Origin: Brassica napus
Taxonomy: Eukaryota; Streptophyta; Magnoliopsida; Brassicales; Brassicaceae
DNA length: 64,000 nucleotides
NCBI RefSeq assembly: GCF_020379485.1
Contig: NC_063452.1
Location: 12,317,065-12,381,064, forward strand
Direction of reading: 5' to 3'
Made by a program: the position numbers and the translations under genes. Of this stretch, positions 35,129 to 48,503 are shown piece by piece. Position 1 is the stretch's first letter; the number at the start of each line of letters is the position of its first letter. The notes under the pieces were generated by a model, which was not told where the DNA came from, searched no databases, and was given only the letters and a program-made list of their open reading frames with translations.

Positions 35129-36152
35129 TATATCTATTTCACTTTCTCTATACATTCATCTAAAAAATCTAAGATTTTGATTCCAAACTTTGCAAGGTTC
35201 ATAGAGCAATTCAAGCTCATGATTCTTGCCCAAGAACAAGTGGGTAACTTTCACTAAGTAGTTATGTGTCCTTAGAGAAGCTAAACATGAACCTCACCGG
35301 AATAAAAAAATTTTTTGAACTTTTTTAAGATTTGTTTGGCCGAGAAGAATTCAATGAAAGTCTTATGGTCAATGCATATGTTAGTTTTGAAAATGACTTT
35401 CGGTGTGCTTTTAAAGACTATTTCTCTCGAAATTTTCAACTTTTCTTTGTTAGCAAAAATATGAGAAACTTCTCGATCAAACAGGTTAGTTATGCAATTG
35501 ACCGAATTGTGTCAGAAATTTGACTTTCTATAGATGACTTCCCGTGGAAATCTAATGTCGGAAAACTCTTTGGAAGTCTTCTCAACTGTCGATGGAAGTT
35601 TATGTTGGTTAAAAGTAAGGATAAAAGTGGTTAGTATAACTCTGAAAAGTAGTATTATGAATGTGATATTTTTAGCAAATTTCCATGTGGAACTTGTTAT
35701 GTTTACTCAAAAAAAAATATTTATACTGTGTAAAATTTCGAAATATAATATTAGGCTAACCAAGTTATGTGGATCAGATCATCCAATGTAAAAATACATA
35801 ATTACAAATATCAGGATTTTTTTGGCTACCTGAATTAATCAATCTGGTTAACAAAAGTAAAATTTGTGCAAGGAACTTAATTGTCCACTCATCTTTTATT
35901 AAAGTAGAGTCAGTATGGTTAGTTTAGATATCCAAAATATATGTACCTTACCTCTACACAATATCGTTAAAACAAACAAAAACATATTTCTTAAACGAAG
36001 CAAAAGTAAATTGAGAAACAAAAAAGTGCATGCATCATATCAAACATTATTGACTTATTGTCCTAAAGTAAATTAATGATCAAATAATTTTATAATTGTA
36101 GCTACTAAAAGACATAGAAATAAAAGAAATAACAAAGTCCATAGCATGATTT

Positions 36153-36517
36153 CTAACATTCGCCGCAGTCACATTGGTGATTAGTACATTTTTGAAATTT
36201 GCACGAATCAAAACAACTATTTTTGCAATCACTATTTTTAAAGCAACTCCCAAAATATTGATTTGGTTGGGCCAGCTTTGGTTGACATGATGATCCAGCA
36301 CAATCTTGCACATATCGTCCATGTTTCATTAGTTCCCTTGCATTTGATATACAGACACCTATAAAACAGAATTTAGTATATGCACTTTCATTCCAAATAT
36401 CAAACTAGTTAGGCATCACACACATGCATATATATATACATAAAGAGAGCGAGAGAGAAACAAACATGAAAGGAGTGCGACCAGAACAATAAGCAATGTT
36501 ATCTTTGATTCTGTCAT
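36153..36517 (-). CDS. Defensin-like secreted Cys-rich peptide, copy 5, 85 aa
   Basis: Exons are 36466-36517 and 36153-36358, with a 107-nt GT-AG intron. The signal peptide starts MTESKITLLIVLVALLS, with two substitutions relative to the others. The mature part is of the TNHQCDCGEC subtype, with KHGRYVQ instead of KPGRYVQ and ten Cys. A TATA motif lies at 36589-36599. Intact. Confidence 0.8.
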
Positions 36518-37772
36518 ATCTTTTACAATTTGTACTCGATGTTTATGTTTTATGATTGTGCTTTGAGATTTTTTAGATGTCTTAGTGTCTATTTATATAA
36601 TGTTACGAGGCATAGAAATGGTAGGTAACATATACAATTTCTTCTCTGAGTAATAAGTTGTGGCCAATACATGAACAATAGAGAAGATGAAGAATCAAAG
36701 GAATCAAAGGAAATGGAAAGGAACAAAACAAGAATAAAATCCATAGTATAGAGTCAAATCTACACAAAAGTCAACCATTTCCACAAATTGTACAATTTTA
36801 AAAAAAGCCTGTTTAATTACGTCTCTAAATTTGGTGATAAATATTTTTTTATATATGTTTAAGTATAAAGCAATCGCTTATAGTTTAATTTTCTAATATA
36901 ATTGTATTTAAATTAGGTTAATTTAATAATTTTACTTTTTTCATTTTCCTAAATAATAATTATTATATTGCTATATTTATTTTTTTAATGAAATTTTACT
37001 TTTGTTATTTTTAGTTTAAAAATTAACTTATAAAATTATTTATTAAACCTAATGAATTGAATGCTAAACACTTAATTAAATTGTTTTATCACATTTAAAT
37101 TTTAAATATGCTCAATAATTTAGAGATTTGAGTAAGTTTATTATTACATTGAATATTAAACTTAAAATAAACTTTATTTATTTAAATATTCGAATAGATA
37201 TATTTATATGATTATATAAATATGATTAAAATGAAAATATCTATAACAAATTAATTTATGATAACCACACATAAAATAACTTTTGGAAAGTAATACTATA
37301 TAATTTATAAATAATATGGTAATAATACAATTTTATAAAAGTAATATTATATTATTTGAAATATATTTTTTGTAAAAATAGACAACTTTTGGAAATATGA
37401 AATGCATATTATTTTGCAAAAAAATATTATTTGCAGATTTTAAAATATCAACAAATGCTATAATATAAAAGAGTTTTTTCAAATATGACCCAAAGCAAAA
37501 AGTCTAATGCAAAAGCAATCGATGATTTTTTTGAAGTTTTTATTTGTTTTATTCAAACCTAAGAATTCGAATTATTCACGAAAATGTGATTATATTAAAA
37601 ATGAGTTTTTTATTCTATCATCTTCATCTTCGTCTTCATCTTCATCAAGTATTTACAATATTGTCAATTGTCTTACCACACTAACCACCATGAACAACAA
37701 ATTTGAAGCTATTAATGAACCTAGAAAATCAATTTTCTCAGCTCTTATCTCATTCATATGCACATAAACTAT

Positions 37773-38329
37773 GGGTCCGATTGGTAAGTACTTTCGCTTT
37801 AGGCTTTGGCTTTATAATTATGGTTGTAGAGAATTTGGATGTTAAGACTTTGACTGTTATTTTAAGTTTTATTAAAATAAAATTGGTAGTTAAAATTATA
37901 GAAGTATGAAATAATATTTAAAATATTTTATTTAAAAAGTAAAATTATACTACTATTAGTAGTTTAAATATATATATGATTGTAAAAGTAGTACAATATG
38001 GATCTCAAATGAACAAGAAAAAAAATTCAATGATTAATTTGTCAATCATAAATTTTGATAAAATTGTTACAAACTTGAATAAGTGATTTAGTTACAAAGA
38101 GAAAAAGAAAAGAAAATATTTTTAGTGAAAAAATAAAAAGAAGGAAAAAAAAGTTGCAATATTCACGTACGGCTTTAGAAAAAACAACACAAAAGAGAAG
38201 AGAGAAACTTACAATGACTTTAGAGACTTTAGAATGATTATTTTAAAGAAAAAACTGATTGACAAAAAAGAAGCTTTAGAGACTTTCTAATCCCATAAAG
38301 CCCTCAAAGCCTTAACACCAATCAGACCC
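37773..38329. repeat. MITE-like inverted repeat in array unit B3
   Basis: This is the same element as in the other units, with ends gggtccgattggtaag and ccaatcagaccc. Confidence 0.6.
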
Positions 38330-38709
38330 TATATCTATTTCACTTTCTCTATATATTCATTCAAAAAATCCAAGATTTTGATTTCAAACTTTGCAAGGTT
38401 CATAGACCAATTCAAGCTCATGATTCTTGCTCAAGAACAAGTGGGTAACTTTCACTAAGAAGTTATGTGTGCTTAGAAAAGCTAAACATGAACCTCACCG
38501 GATTTAAAAACAATTTTGAATTTTTTAAAGATTTGTTTTTCCGAGAAAACTTCTATGAAAGTCTTATGGTCAATGCATATGTTAGTTTTGAAAATGACTT
38601 TCGGTGTGTGTTTTAAAGACTATTTCTCTCGAAATTTTCAACTTTTCTTTGTTAACAAAAAACATGTTAGTTATGCAATTGACCGAATTGTGTCAGAAAT
38701 TTGACTTTC

Positions 38710-40370
38710 TATAGAAGACTTCCCGTCGGAAAACTCTTTGGAAGTCTTCTCACTTGTTGGTGGAAATTTATGTAGGATAGATTTGCAACTGATAATTAAG
38801 ACTTAAATATTTAAGTGGAATTCTTGTAGCTTTTTATTATGTGATTCTAGTCAAACTTTTGGTTATGAAAGCGGAATTCTATGGAAGTCTTCCAATTAAA
38901 ATTAAATATTTAAGTTTTAATTGTCAACTGCAAAACTTACCTAAGCAGACTTTCCAGGGGTCTTCCGACGAAAGACTTCTGAGGAGTTTTCCGACGAAAG
39001 ACTTCTGAGGAGTTTTCCGACGAAAGTTTTCCCGGGAAGTCTTCTATAGAAAGTCAAATATCTAATACAATTCGGTTAATTACAAAACTAACTTGTTTAT
39101 CCGAGAAGACTTCCAAAAAAATATATATTTTCTGATATGTTTAGAGTTTACAAAAAGACCAAAATGGTAGACTTCCTAGAAGTCTTGTACCGGAAGACTT
39201 CCGTAGAAGTCTTCTTTGAAAAGACTTATGTGGAAGTATTCTAGGTCAATGTTTAATAAAATTTCATTTTATATAAAATTAAGAGACTTTTTAATATTTT
39301 CTTGTTAATTCATGCATATTAGTCAATATTTAGGCTACTCAATGAAATTGATAGCTTAATTGGTGACAATTGTGAGGATACCAACATTCATGTTTATTAA
39401 TGTTTCTACCTACTGAGAGCATGATTTTAAGAAATCTTCTGAGAGAAGACCCAAAAGTCTTCTACGTTAGTTTTTGTAAAACTTCTATTTTCAAGAGTGC
39501 TAAGTAACTTCAAGATATATTTTTTAACTTTCAAAAGTGTTATGTAATTTCAAGAATATCAAGTCATGTGGTTTAATGTGTCTTCTTATATCATAAGATA
39601 TACTTTTTAACTTTCATAAGATATAAATTTTCAATTTTCACTTAAAAGTTAAGTTTTCTGCTTAAATTTTAATTTTCCGCTTAAATTTTCTGCATGTTTT
39701 AAATTCTCGTAAAGTTTCCTACTTAAAATTTATATCTTCTCAGAAGACTTCCCGGAAGACTTCCTAGAAGACATCTTGTGAAAGTGTTATATGTTTGAAC
39801 TTATGTGATGTTAGATCTTTTGTGAATATGACTATGTTTTTTTAGAAGTTTTATTAGTGGAAGAAATATGTGTATCATCCCAAAGACACATGCGATGAGA
39901 ATAATGGGTTTCATCTATTTAACATTTTTTTACAAGATACTTACTGAAATAATTTTCGGGATTAAAAAGCATTTACGAATTATAAATACAATCTTGGCCC
40001 TTTTGCTTATGGAGTTGAGAAACTAAATTCTGACAAAAGTTTGGAGATATGCAACTCTCTTCATTACCATGTTGCTTTCTTTCTTTAGAGTATAAACCGG
40101 AGGCAACATATCATATGCAGCATGAACATTTCCCATATTTTTGTTCTTTTGTTTTCAGCAAGTTGTTACTTTCATCTTTAATATCGTAAAATAAATTTTA
40201 ACGAGTAGTCTAAGATTTAGTCATTTCGGTAAAAGGTTCAAAGTCATTATCTTATCTTAAGCATATTATTATCAAAACTCAATTTATCACATGTAGGCTG
40301 TCAATGTGGAAATTGCGATGTTTTCTCAAATTTTATATTCATGCTTTCCATGCCATGTCCAACTAAAGTG
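38710..40370. repeat. Second copy of the long-unit spacer with GAAGTCTTC motifs
   Basis: This is nearly identical by eye to about 20250-21846. It differs by an extra 'cttctgaggagttttccgacg' block near 38990 and an AT-rich change near 39120. It precedes copy 6 as its counterpart precedes the lost copy. Confidence 0.55.
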
Positions 40371-40789
40371 AAAGTGAATCAACTGCAAGGAGGAATCGAC
40401 ATTTTTCTACTATTCATTTGCTTTGTACTGTGTAAAATTTCGAAATATAAAATTTGGCAAACAAAGTGTGGATCAGATAATCCAATGTAAAAAATACATA
40501 AATACAAGTATCTAGATTTTTTTTGGATACCTGAAATAATCTATCTGGTTAACAAAAGTGAATTTTTGCAATGAATTTAATTATCCGATCATTTTTTATT
40601 AAAGTAGAGGCAGTATGATTAGTTTTGATGTCTTTAAAACAAACAAAAACATATTTCTTAAAAGAAGCAAAGGTAAATTGAGAAAAATATGTGCATGCAT
40701 CATATCAAACATTATTTTCCAGAAGTAATTTAATGATCAAATCATTTTACAACTGTGGCAAGAAAAAAACAAAGTGCATAGCATGATTT

Positions 40790-41154
40790 CTAACAATTTT
40801 CACAGTCGCATAGGAAATTAATACATTTTTTAACTTTACACGAATCAAAACAACTGTTTTTGCAATCAATATTATTAATGCAACTCCCAAAATATTGATT
40901 TGGTTGGGCCAGCTTGGGTTGGCATGATGCTCCAGCACACTTTTGCACATATCGTCCAGGTTTTATTAGTTCCCTTGCATTTGATATACATACACCTATA
41001 AAACAGAATTTAGTACATGCACTTTCATTCCAAATTTCGAACTAGTTAGGCATCATATATATACACACACACACATAGAGAGATAGAGTGGTAGAGACGA
41101 ACATGAGAGGAGTGCGACCAGAATAATAAGCAATGTTGTCTTTGATACTGTCAT
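40790..41154 (-). CDS. Defensin-like secreted Cys-rich peptide, copy 6, 85 aa (second subtype)
   Basis: Exons are 41103-41154 and 40790-40995, with a GT-AG intron. The signal peptide starts MTVSKTTLLIILVALLS. The mature region begins RELIKPGRYVQKCAGASC, continues SCINNIDCKNSCFDSCKV and ends INFLCDCENC, with ten Cys. It differs from copies 1, 2 and 5 throughout, including at synonymous sites, so it is the most diverged member. TATAAATAG (minus strand, 41223-41233 region) lies about 70 bases upstream. Intact. It is the outermost gene, next to a LINE insertion. Confidence 0.8.
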
Positions 41155-41269
41155 GTCTTTTACAATTTGTACTTGATGTATATGTTTTATGATTGTGCTT
41201 TGAGATTCTTATATATATGTGACTATTTATATTATGTTATGAGGCGTAGAAATGGTAGGTAAATATAAC

Positions 41270-41790
41270 AACCTGTCTGTATAGCTTTGGAAGACAATAG
41301 AGTTTGTTATATTGATGGGGCTAGGAAAAAGGAGGACATATATACGGGACAAGGGTGGTTCTGTAGAAATAGTGGCTCGACAGATGTTATGATGGGGCAA
41401 TGAATCTTCGTAGGAGTTTGTCACCTTTGTATGCTGAGTGTGAAGCACTAATTTGGGCAATGGGGTGCATGAAGACCCTCCAATTCTCTGATGTAGTTTT
41501 TGCGACGGATTGTTCTCAGCTGGTGAAGATGGTGTTGACACCTGAAGAATGGCATGCTTTCTTTACACACATGGAAGAATTCAAACGCAGTAAGATTTTC
41601 TTTCCTCACTTCCGGATCAGACATATTCCTAGAGCACAAAACACTTTGGCGGACAAGCTTGCACGTGGTGCGAGAAGTTCTCCTTCAGCTATGCTTTATG
41701 TCGATTCAGTCCCACCGGTTTGGCTTGTTGGACCGGTTGGTTTTTCTTCGTAGTTTCTAAATGATGTTGTCAAAAAAAAACAAAAAAAAA
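41270..41790 (+). mobile_element. LINE 3' end, 5'-truncated, RNase H remnant
   Basis: The sequence encodes an RNase H-like tail: YIDGARKKEDIYTGQGWF, then LYAECEALIWAM, FATDCSQLVKMV and HIPRAQNTLADKLARGA. The two parts are out of frame by one lost base near 41398. The fragment ends in TTGTC followed by an A-rich tail (41768 on), the usual end of Brassica LINEs. Only the 3' end of the element is present. Confidence 0.75.
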
Positions 41791-42487
41791 CTCTTTATAT
41801 ATCAAGAAAAAAAATTAGAGTTTTGATTGGTTAAGTTGGTTGGTTAAGTGTAAACCAGTAAAAACCATGGTCGATGGGTTATTAAGCTTTAAATTATTGG
41901 TTTCAAGAGAAATAAGTTTACAATTTATGAATCAGAGAAAAATAAGTTTATAACTTTAGATTTAGGGGGAACTAGCATCAGGTCATAATTTGGTGGATAT
42001 CTGATGTTATATGATAGTTCTTGTGGAGAAATAGATCGTTGATCCTTTTTAGTTTGGATTTAAAATATCCAAACCGAATAGTTTAGCAAGGTTATTTTTT
42101 ATACAAATATCCGAACATGTTTCAAATACATTAGTTTTTAGATACTTTTAGGTTTCTATTTATCAAAAACAAATCCATACGGACTGGAGGACCTGACTCG
42201 AAATCCACCGGAAATTTTATGTGGAGTCTAATTTCAAAGCCCAAAAAAACTTGATATCCGAAAGAAATAATTGTACCTGAACGGGTATCCGAATGTCTAT
42301 GCCTAAATGATTATGTAAACAAATATTAAAAAAAAAACTCTTTGTTAATCATTTTGAATTTTTGCCACAAATGAAACAATTTTGTTCAAACATATCGAAT
42401 TATTATGGTTAATATGATAATAAATGATGTCAAACTATTATAGTAAAAATAATTAGTGAAGTAGTTAAAAAGAGTGAGAAAAAAATA
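41791..42487. other. AT-rich intergenic DNA
   Basis: I see no gene. Phrases such as 'ccgaatagtttagc' and 'acgggtatccgaatg' recall dispersed plant repeats, but no boundaries can be set. Confidence 0.4.
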
Positions 42488-42492
42488 TAAAA

Positions 42493-42641
42493 TGTTATGA
42501 ACCAATTAAGTTGATGTCATTAGGCTCATTATGCTTATGTTCTAGGGTTTTAGAACCCTGGCCTTGTATATGTATATATATGTACTATTATTTATGGAAT
42601 AATAAGAACAACCGATTTCTCATTTCTCTTGATTCACAACA
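42493..42641 (+). repeat. Left LTR of the copia element
   Basis: The 149 bases start TG and end CA and match the right LTR at 48354-48503. 'TATCAGCACG' just after the end is a possible primer-binding region. Confidence 0.8.
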
Positions 42642-43866
42642 CGATATCAGCACGTTCTTATCCAAAAAAAAACCCTTAGCCATCGAGCAAAAACGTGTGT
42701 TATCTACTGGTGCATCTAATGTTCCACCGAAAGAAAAATCGAGATCTCTCCCATGTTCATTATTAAATGAGGGCTCTTTGGTTAATCCAACCTTGTTCGT
42801 TCCAAATCGAGATAAGTCATAATTCCAATATGTTTATTAAATTATAAACTGATCTTGTTTCAGATAGGCTTTTTGATCCATATATGTTTTGTCCGACATA
42901 TGAAAATTGTAACTAAAATTGTTATATCAAATTTTGATCTGTCGCATGTTCTCAACTGTCTGGTTTAATATATGTTGGGTTGAATTGGTTTAATAAATTA
43001 TTTATTAGAGAATTCTCATCAGACTAAGTGTTTTGTGATATATATAATGATCGTGAATTGACTTGACTTCAGCTGTGTCCTCATGTTTCCACAACTCATG
43101 TTTAATTTGGTTTGACAAGAATCATATACCATATTTATGCTCTATATCAATTCTTTTTATCACCGTAAAGTATTAAAAAAGTATATTGGAGACTATGTTA
43201 CATATCCGGCTTTGATTAATTATTTTTAGAGTATACTATAAGAAAACTGATACGATTCATTGGTACATATCTCGCCTTTGATCTAGCAGTAATATAGCAT
43301 GCACGCTATTTTTGGTTTAATAAATCAATCACTGGTTTGGAAAAATTGTTGGGTTTTTAAAAAAAAAAATTTTGAGATTGATTGCCTAAATATTATTATA
43401 AAATCTGAACGAACAGTTGACAGAATCTAAACTAATATGTCATATAGATTTATAAATAGATTTGTTTGTAATGATCTCTTCTAGTAACTAATTTATTTGA
43501 GTTCAGTTACGTGTTCGGATCTGTCTCGTTTTCTATTGTTGACTTTGACAGTCTTTAACTGAATATGACTGGAACATATTTTATTTGTTCTACATGGTTA
43601 TTTGTGGCTTGTGCATTAAGGTATCTCTAAGTTTGTTTAAAGATATAAACTTTGTGGTTGTCTAAATGTTTCCCGGCGACATTTCCATCTCTAAAAACCT
43701 TTATTTCAAGGTAAGTAATACATCTTAACCATATCATGTTTTCTAACTGAAACATGTTTTATTTTAGTCACCCTGATTTGGTATTCGATTGTAATTATGT
43801 TTTTAGTTGATTTGTATATATATATATATATTCAACCGTCTAGTTATTGTCAAATTGTGTGAATAG

Positions 43867-44508
43867 CTATGTTGCACAGAAGCTTTATCGGACGTCCGCT
43901 TCTCGCTTCGGAACCGGAATCAGAATCGGAACCTTGTGGAAGCTTGCGGAATCTCGTTTCCAAAACGTTTCTAAAATATTCTCTTTAAAAACCGGTTGGA
44001 AGCTTACGATTCCATTTCGGAATCACGCTTCCGTTTTTTTTAAAAGTGCAATGTATATCAATAAAATATAAAACCATAGTTTTAATCTATATAAAAAAAA
44101 TTAATAGTAATGAATATTGAGTTATAAATATACAAATATTAAAAATAATACTATAAATTATCTTTATGCATTGAGATTTTTTATTAAAGATATAGCACAT
44201 ATTGAAATATATTGTGTCAATTATTTATGAAGTATTAAAAATAATTAATATAATATTTTTTGTAAACTTAATTTATGTGTATTTTTACAGTTTTAATATA
44301 AAATCATTTCTAAATTATTATAGATGAATAAATGTTTTATTTCAAATCATATAATTTTTAGTCCTATTTTTTTTAAAAAAATTATATATATATATATGGA
44401 TATACGCTTCCAACACGTACCCGCTTCCTAATATTTTAAAAAATCTCGCTTCTGCGCTTCTTTACGCTTCCACTTCCACGTACCCACTTCCGTTTCCATG
44501 TAACATAG
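43867..44508. mobile_element. Nested non-autonomous hAT-type MITE, 642 bp
   Basis: The ends are inverted (CTATGTTGCACAG on the left, CATGTAACATAG on the right), and perfect 8-base duplications GTGAATAG flank the element (43859-43866 and 44509-44516). The 8-base duplication is the hAT hallmark. Both arms are rich in CGCTTCC/GGAAGC motifs; the middle is AT-rich and noncoding. Confidence 0.82.
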
Positions 44509-47500
44509 GTGAATAGTGATTACAGTTGCGAATAAATTTACTAAACAAAGTAGAACTATTATATTGATTCTATTATATTGGTTTAGTTATTATTAGCATT
44601 CAGTTATAAACATATGTGGTGAACTTCATTAATTTGATATTATCTATTTTTGAGTTGATGCTGTATATATATATATACAAATTTATAAGATCGGTTGAAT
44701 AAGAGTTTGTTAAATATATAGCATGATAGAAATAAAATATTTGAAATATTTTTTGTTTTATGAAGTCTTACCATTAAATGTGATAATGGTGTACTGTCAT
44801 ATATTTAGTTTTGAAATTAAATGTTGTTGTCTACTAATGTAATAGACATGTTTTCATGAGCAAAACTTCAAATATTTCAGAGCTATATCTTATACAAGGC
44901 GAGATTTTCGCAGAGTGGTTTGACCATCATCTTGTTAGATCTTCAGTGTCCACTTCATTCCCTTTTATCGATATAAGTATTTTTTTTTTCAAGAGATATT
45001 TTCTTATATTATTTGGAAAGAAACTAGTGTAAGTACAATGTCTTGTATCACCAAGATTATTGGAAGCTTCAGAGGAACACATACATGTTTGCCTATGGAA
45101 ACGCAACTTAAAATCATTAGTGCGTTATACTTTCCTAAGTTTCAATGGTCAAAATGATCTAAGATATAACACATGATATTAAGTTCGATATGTCGTTGAT
45201 TCTAAAGTGGGATTCAGTTCTAGTATATTAACTTGGAATGTCATTATCTCGAGGGGAAAATTACATAATCCCACATCCCTAGTAAGTGGAACATCCAGAA
45301 GTATGTTCACACTGGAAATAGACTTAATGAGTCATTTATAAAATAAAACCACGGGATTTATAATCTAGTAATGTTGAGACAATTAAGTAAATGGAAATGT
45401 TGAATACCTTCGAATAGAAGTATTACGCAAGACACTATTGTATTGTACTACACAATGATTAAAAATGGAGATAAATGTAATAGTAAACCAGAAGTTTATT
45501 GAAAGTGTAATGTTTGGCAAACCGGTTATGCCATCTCGGTTTAGTAATGATGCGAAAGATAATCATATAGACACTCGTTGAAGATCCAGAAGATTCTTAC
45601 GAATGATCTGCTATATTCTGCTTGCTTATAAGGAAATATAAGAATACAGTTTTTACCAGTCAAATAGATCTATAATCTATTTATACAAGGAGGTTTGATC
45701 ACCCACTGGTGGACTGATCATCCACCATATGTTTATAATTAATGCATCGATAAGAAGATTGCATGTATCCTTGTCATAAATCTGCAACCTGATGTTTGCG
45801 AGACTAAGTAGTATACCTGTGAATTCACAAGCCTTTGATGATTATTTTATGCATGTGGAGATACATGATGAACATCTTATAGCTAATGTTCATACGTAAG
45901 ATGCAGCAGCGTTAATTCGCATAATGCCAAGAGTAATTAAGAACTCTCCCGATCAAACTGGTTTTGGGTCGAGAACCAAAGATCCCATCTAAAAATTTGG
46001 ATAAGTTATAGTTGATCCACCACACCGCTAAAGGATGGGGCCTCGAAAGAGGTTATGAACATGTTGGATATAATCTACATTGATGATAAAATCTAGAAGA
46101 TTTTATAAAATTTATTTAAAGTCTCGAAAGTTAGTCTATCCAACATTAGGAGGAGAAAATAAACAGCTGGAGAATGAATGAGTTGAAATGAATTATCATT
46201 GATCCTCGGACTATATAGCGTGAATAGAAGTCCAAAAATGAAAATATGGAGATAATTATATTACAAAGATTAGCATATGAGTTGCCAGACTCATTTACTG
46301 ACCTTGAGAAAGTGAATAACTCACAAGTACCAGCTGTAAATGCTCCAATTAAAATGGATGTCCCATAAGGACAGTATCAAACTGCTAATGAGTCTAAAGA
46401 GCTCTTGAAGCGTGAAAGACCTATTGGTTCCAAATAAATAATCCTCGAAAAGAAAAGGAGCATGAATGAGAATGCCAGAATCGAGGAATGAAATATTAAT
46501 GATCTCGAGAAGAGATAGAAAACATGACAAGAAGGAAATTCAGGTACCTGAGAATAAAGAAATCTCAAATAGCTATGTCATGTCTGGAATAATATGGAAC
46601 TGTTATCAAATCGGCGTCGTAAATATATATGCATGCAATGTAGCAGTTGATGAGAATGAGGATCATGAACCATCTATTGGAAAGTGTAGACAAAGAAAAT
46701 GATAGGCCAAAATGGAAATAAGCAATAGATGAAGGATTAAATCTCTTGCAAAGAGAAGAGAATTCTGACTGATAGTCCGTACACCTAATAGTGCAAAACC
46801 AATGGTACATAAATGAGTCTTTATGTGAAAGAATGAATGAGATGATGAAAAGTTGTGAGATGCAAAAGAGTAGTTGCACAAGAGTTCTCACAAAGACCCG
46901 AAATAGTTATAAGAAACACATCATCATATGGTGGAAGCATCAACTTTCTAGTTTCTTTAATCTGGCAAGAATTGAAAGCCACTGGAAATGACAATTATAT
47001 CAAAGATCCAAAAGAATATAAACTGTAAGAAGCAGTAAACCCCATAAGGATTTGGACTGCTAGAAGCAGTAAGTGCAAGTTCTCGAGAACATTAACGCGT
47101 GGGTATATTGAGCATATAAAAGAAAGAAAAAGTATTGGTCATGAAGTACCATGATATTGGAAATTTACTGATCTCTTTCATGATTGAAAGATGTGATTTC
47201 GTATGACAAGAGGGATAGTCATATTTGTAACTTTCACAATAAGCAAAATAATAACTCGTATGTATAAGTATGCATAATGTGAAGGTTTAGAAGATTGTCT
47301 ATAAGAGGAAACTTGGACAAGGAGTCCAAATAGACCAATATATGATCTTTTGTGTGAAAATAATGCAATGGATAAGAAGTCCAATGGTTTAAGAGATTAT
47401 CTGACAATCAAACTAGTTTATTACTAAGGATATGCTTATATCAATTCTTAAAAGGAAGATATATTTGATGAGAAAACATCTCTCTAAGATGATGCTTCCA

Positions 47501-48353
47501 GGGGGAGAAATATGAGGATGTTCGTAGTTGTACTCTTTTTCTTTATCATGGTTTTTGTCCCATTGAGTTTTCCATGCATGTCAAGGTTTTAACGAGGCAA
47601 CAAAGAACATGTAAATGATAGATACCTAAAGAGAAATGTTAACACTTAAGTGATGAAGATCTATCAATCTTCCAATGTATTTTGAGACTAAAAAAAGCAG
47701 AAGATGATGATCAAAGATCAATCATACTTAAACAAGAATCAAGATATGGACATATTTCATTCGCTAGACAGAAACGAAGGTCGAAATTTTTTGAATTAAA
47801 GGAGACCTTCTAGATGGAATTAAAATATGAATTTTGTGTCCGGAGAAATATCTTTGAGTCTATTTTCATCTCCAATTTGAATCATGTCATTCTATATGAT
47901 AGAACTCGAGATATGGTTGTTTTCATGGGACATGTACAAGCTGTCTCAGAATACCTAATATCGTATGATATTCAAAATACTGCTCGGTATTTCCATCTTA
48001 ACAGAGCCAGATTGGTGCCTAAAGTTAGACATGGATGTTAGCTTCGATTTCCAAGTGGTTTGAAGTCATTTTGTCCTACGGCCATCAAGATATTCAAGTT
48101 TCAGTGAGGAGTGTCGAATCTGCCAAAAGAAGTGAACTGGTCCAAGCCTAAGACGAAGGAGTTAATTCATCACATTGGATTGTGTCCTATCAGATATCTC
48201 AAGTTATGTTCTCATCAGGGGGAGTAGATGCGCGCTGCACTCTTTTTTCCTTCACCACAGTTTTTCCCACTGGGTTTTCCTGGCAAAGTTTTTAATGAGG
48301 CAGTATTCTACGCGCTTTAGGAAATATTTTTGTAATGAACATCCAATGGGAAA

Positions 48354-48503
48354 TGTTATGAACCAATTGTGTGGATGTCCATTAGACCCATTAAACCTAT
48401 GTTCTAGGGTTCTAGAACCCTAGCTTTGTATCTGTATATATATGTATTATTATCTATGGAATAATAAGAACAACTGATTCCTCATTTCTCTTGATTCACA
48501 ACA
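48354..48503 (+). repeat. Right LTR of the copia element
   Basis: The 150 bases align over their whole length to 42493-42641 and are followed by the TAAAA target duplication. Confidence 0.8.

Larger units (their letters stand above)
29129..41260. repeat. Tandem array B of defensin-like gene units
   Basis: The array begins with the same 'ctaagactaccagatgg' segment that opens array A, directly at the broken end of the CACTA element. Units start at about 29250, 32421 and 35611; the third is of the 4.7-kb type. A last partial unit (about 40370-41260) carries copy 6 and ends against a LINE fragment. The arrangement short-short-long parallels short-long in array A, so the two arrays probably arose by segmental duplication or unequal exchange. 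Confidence 0.82.
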
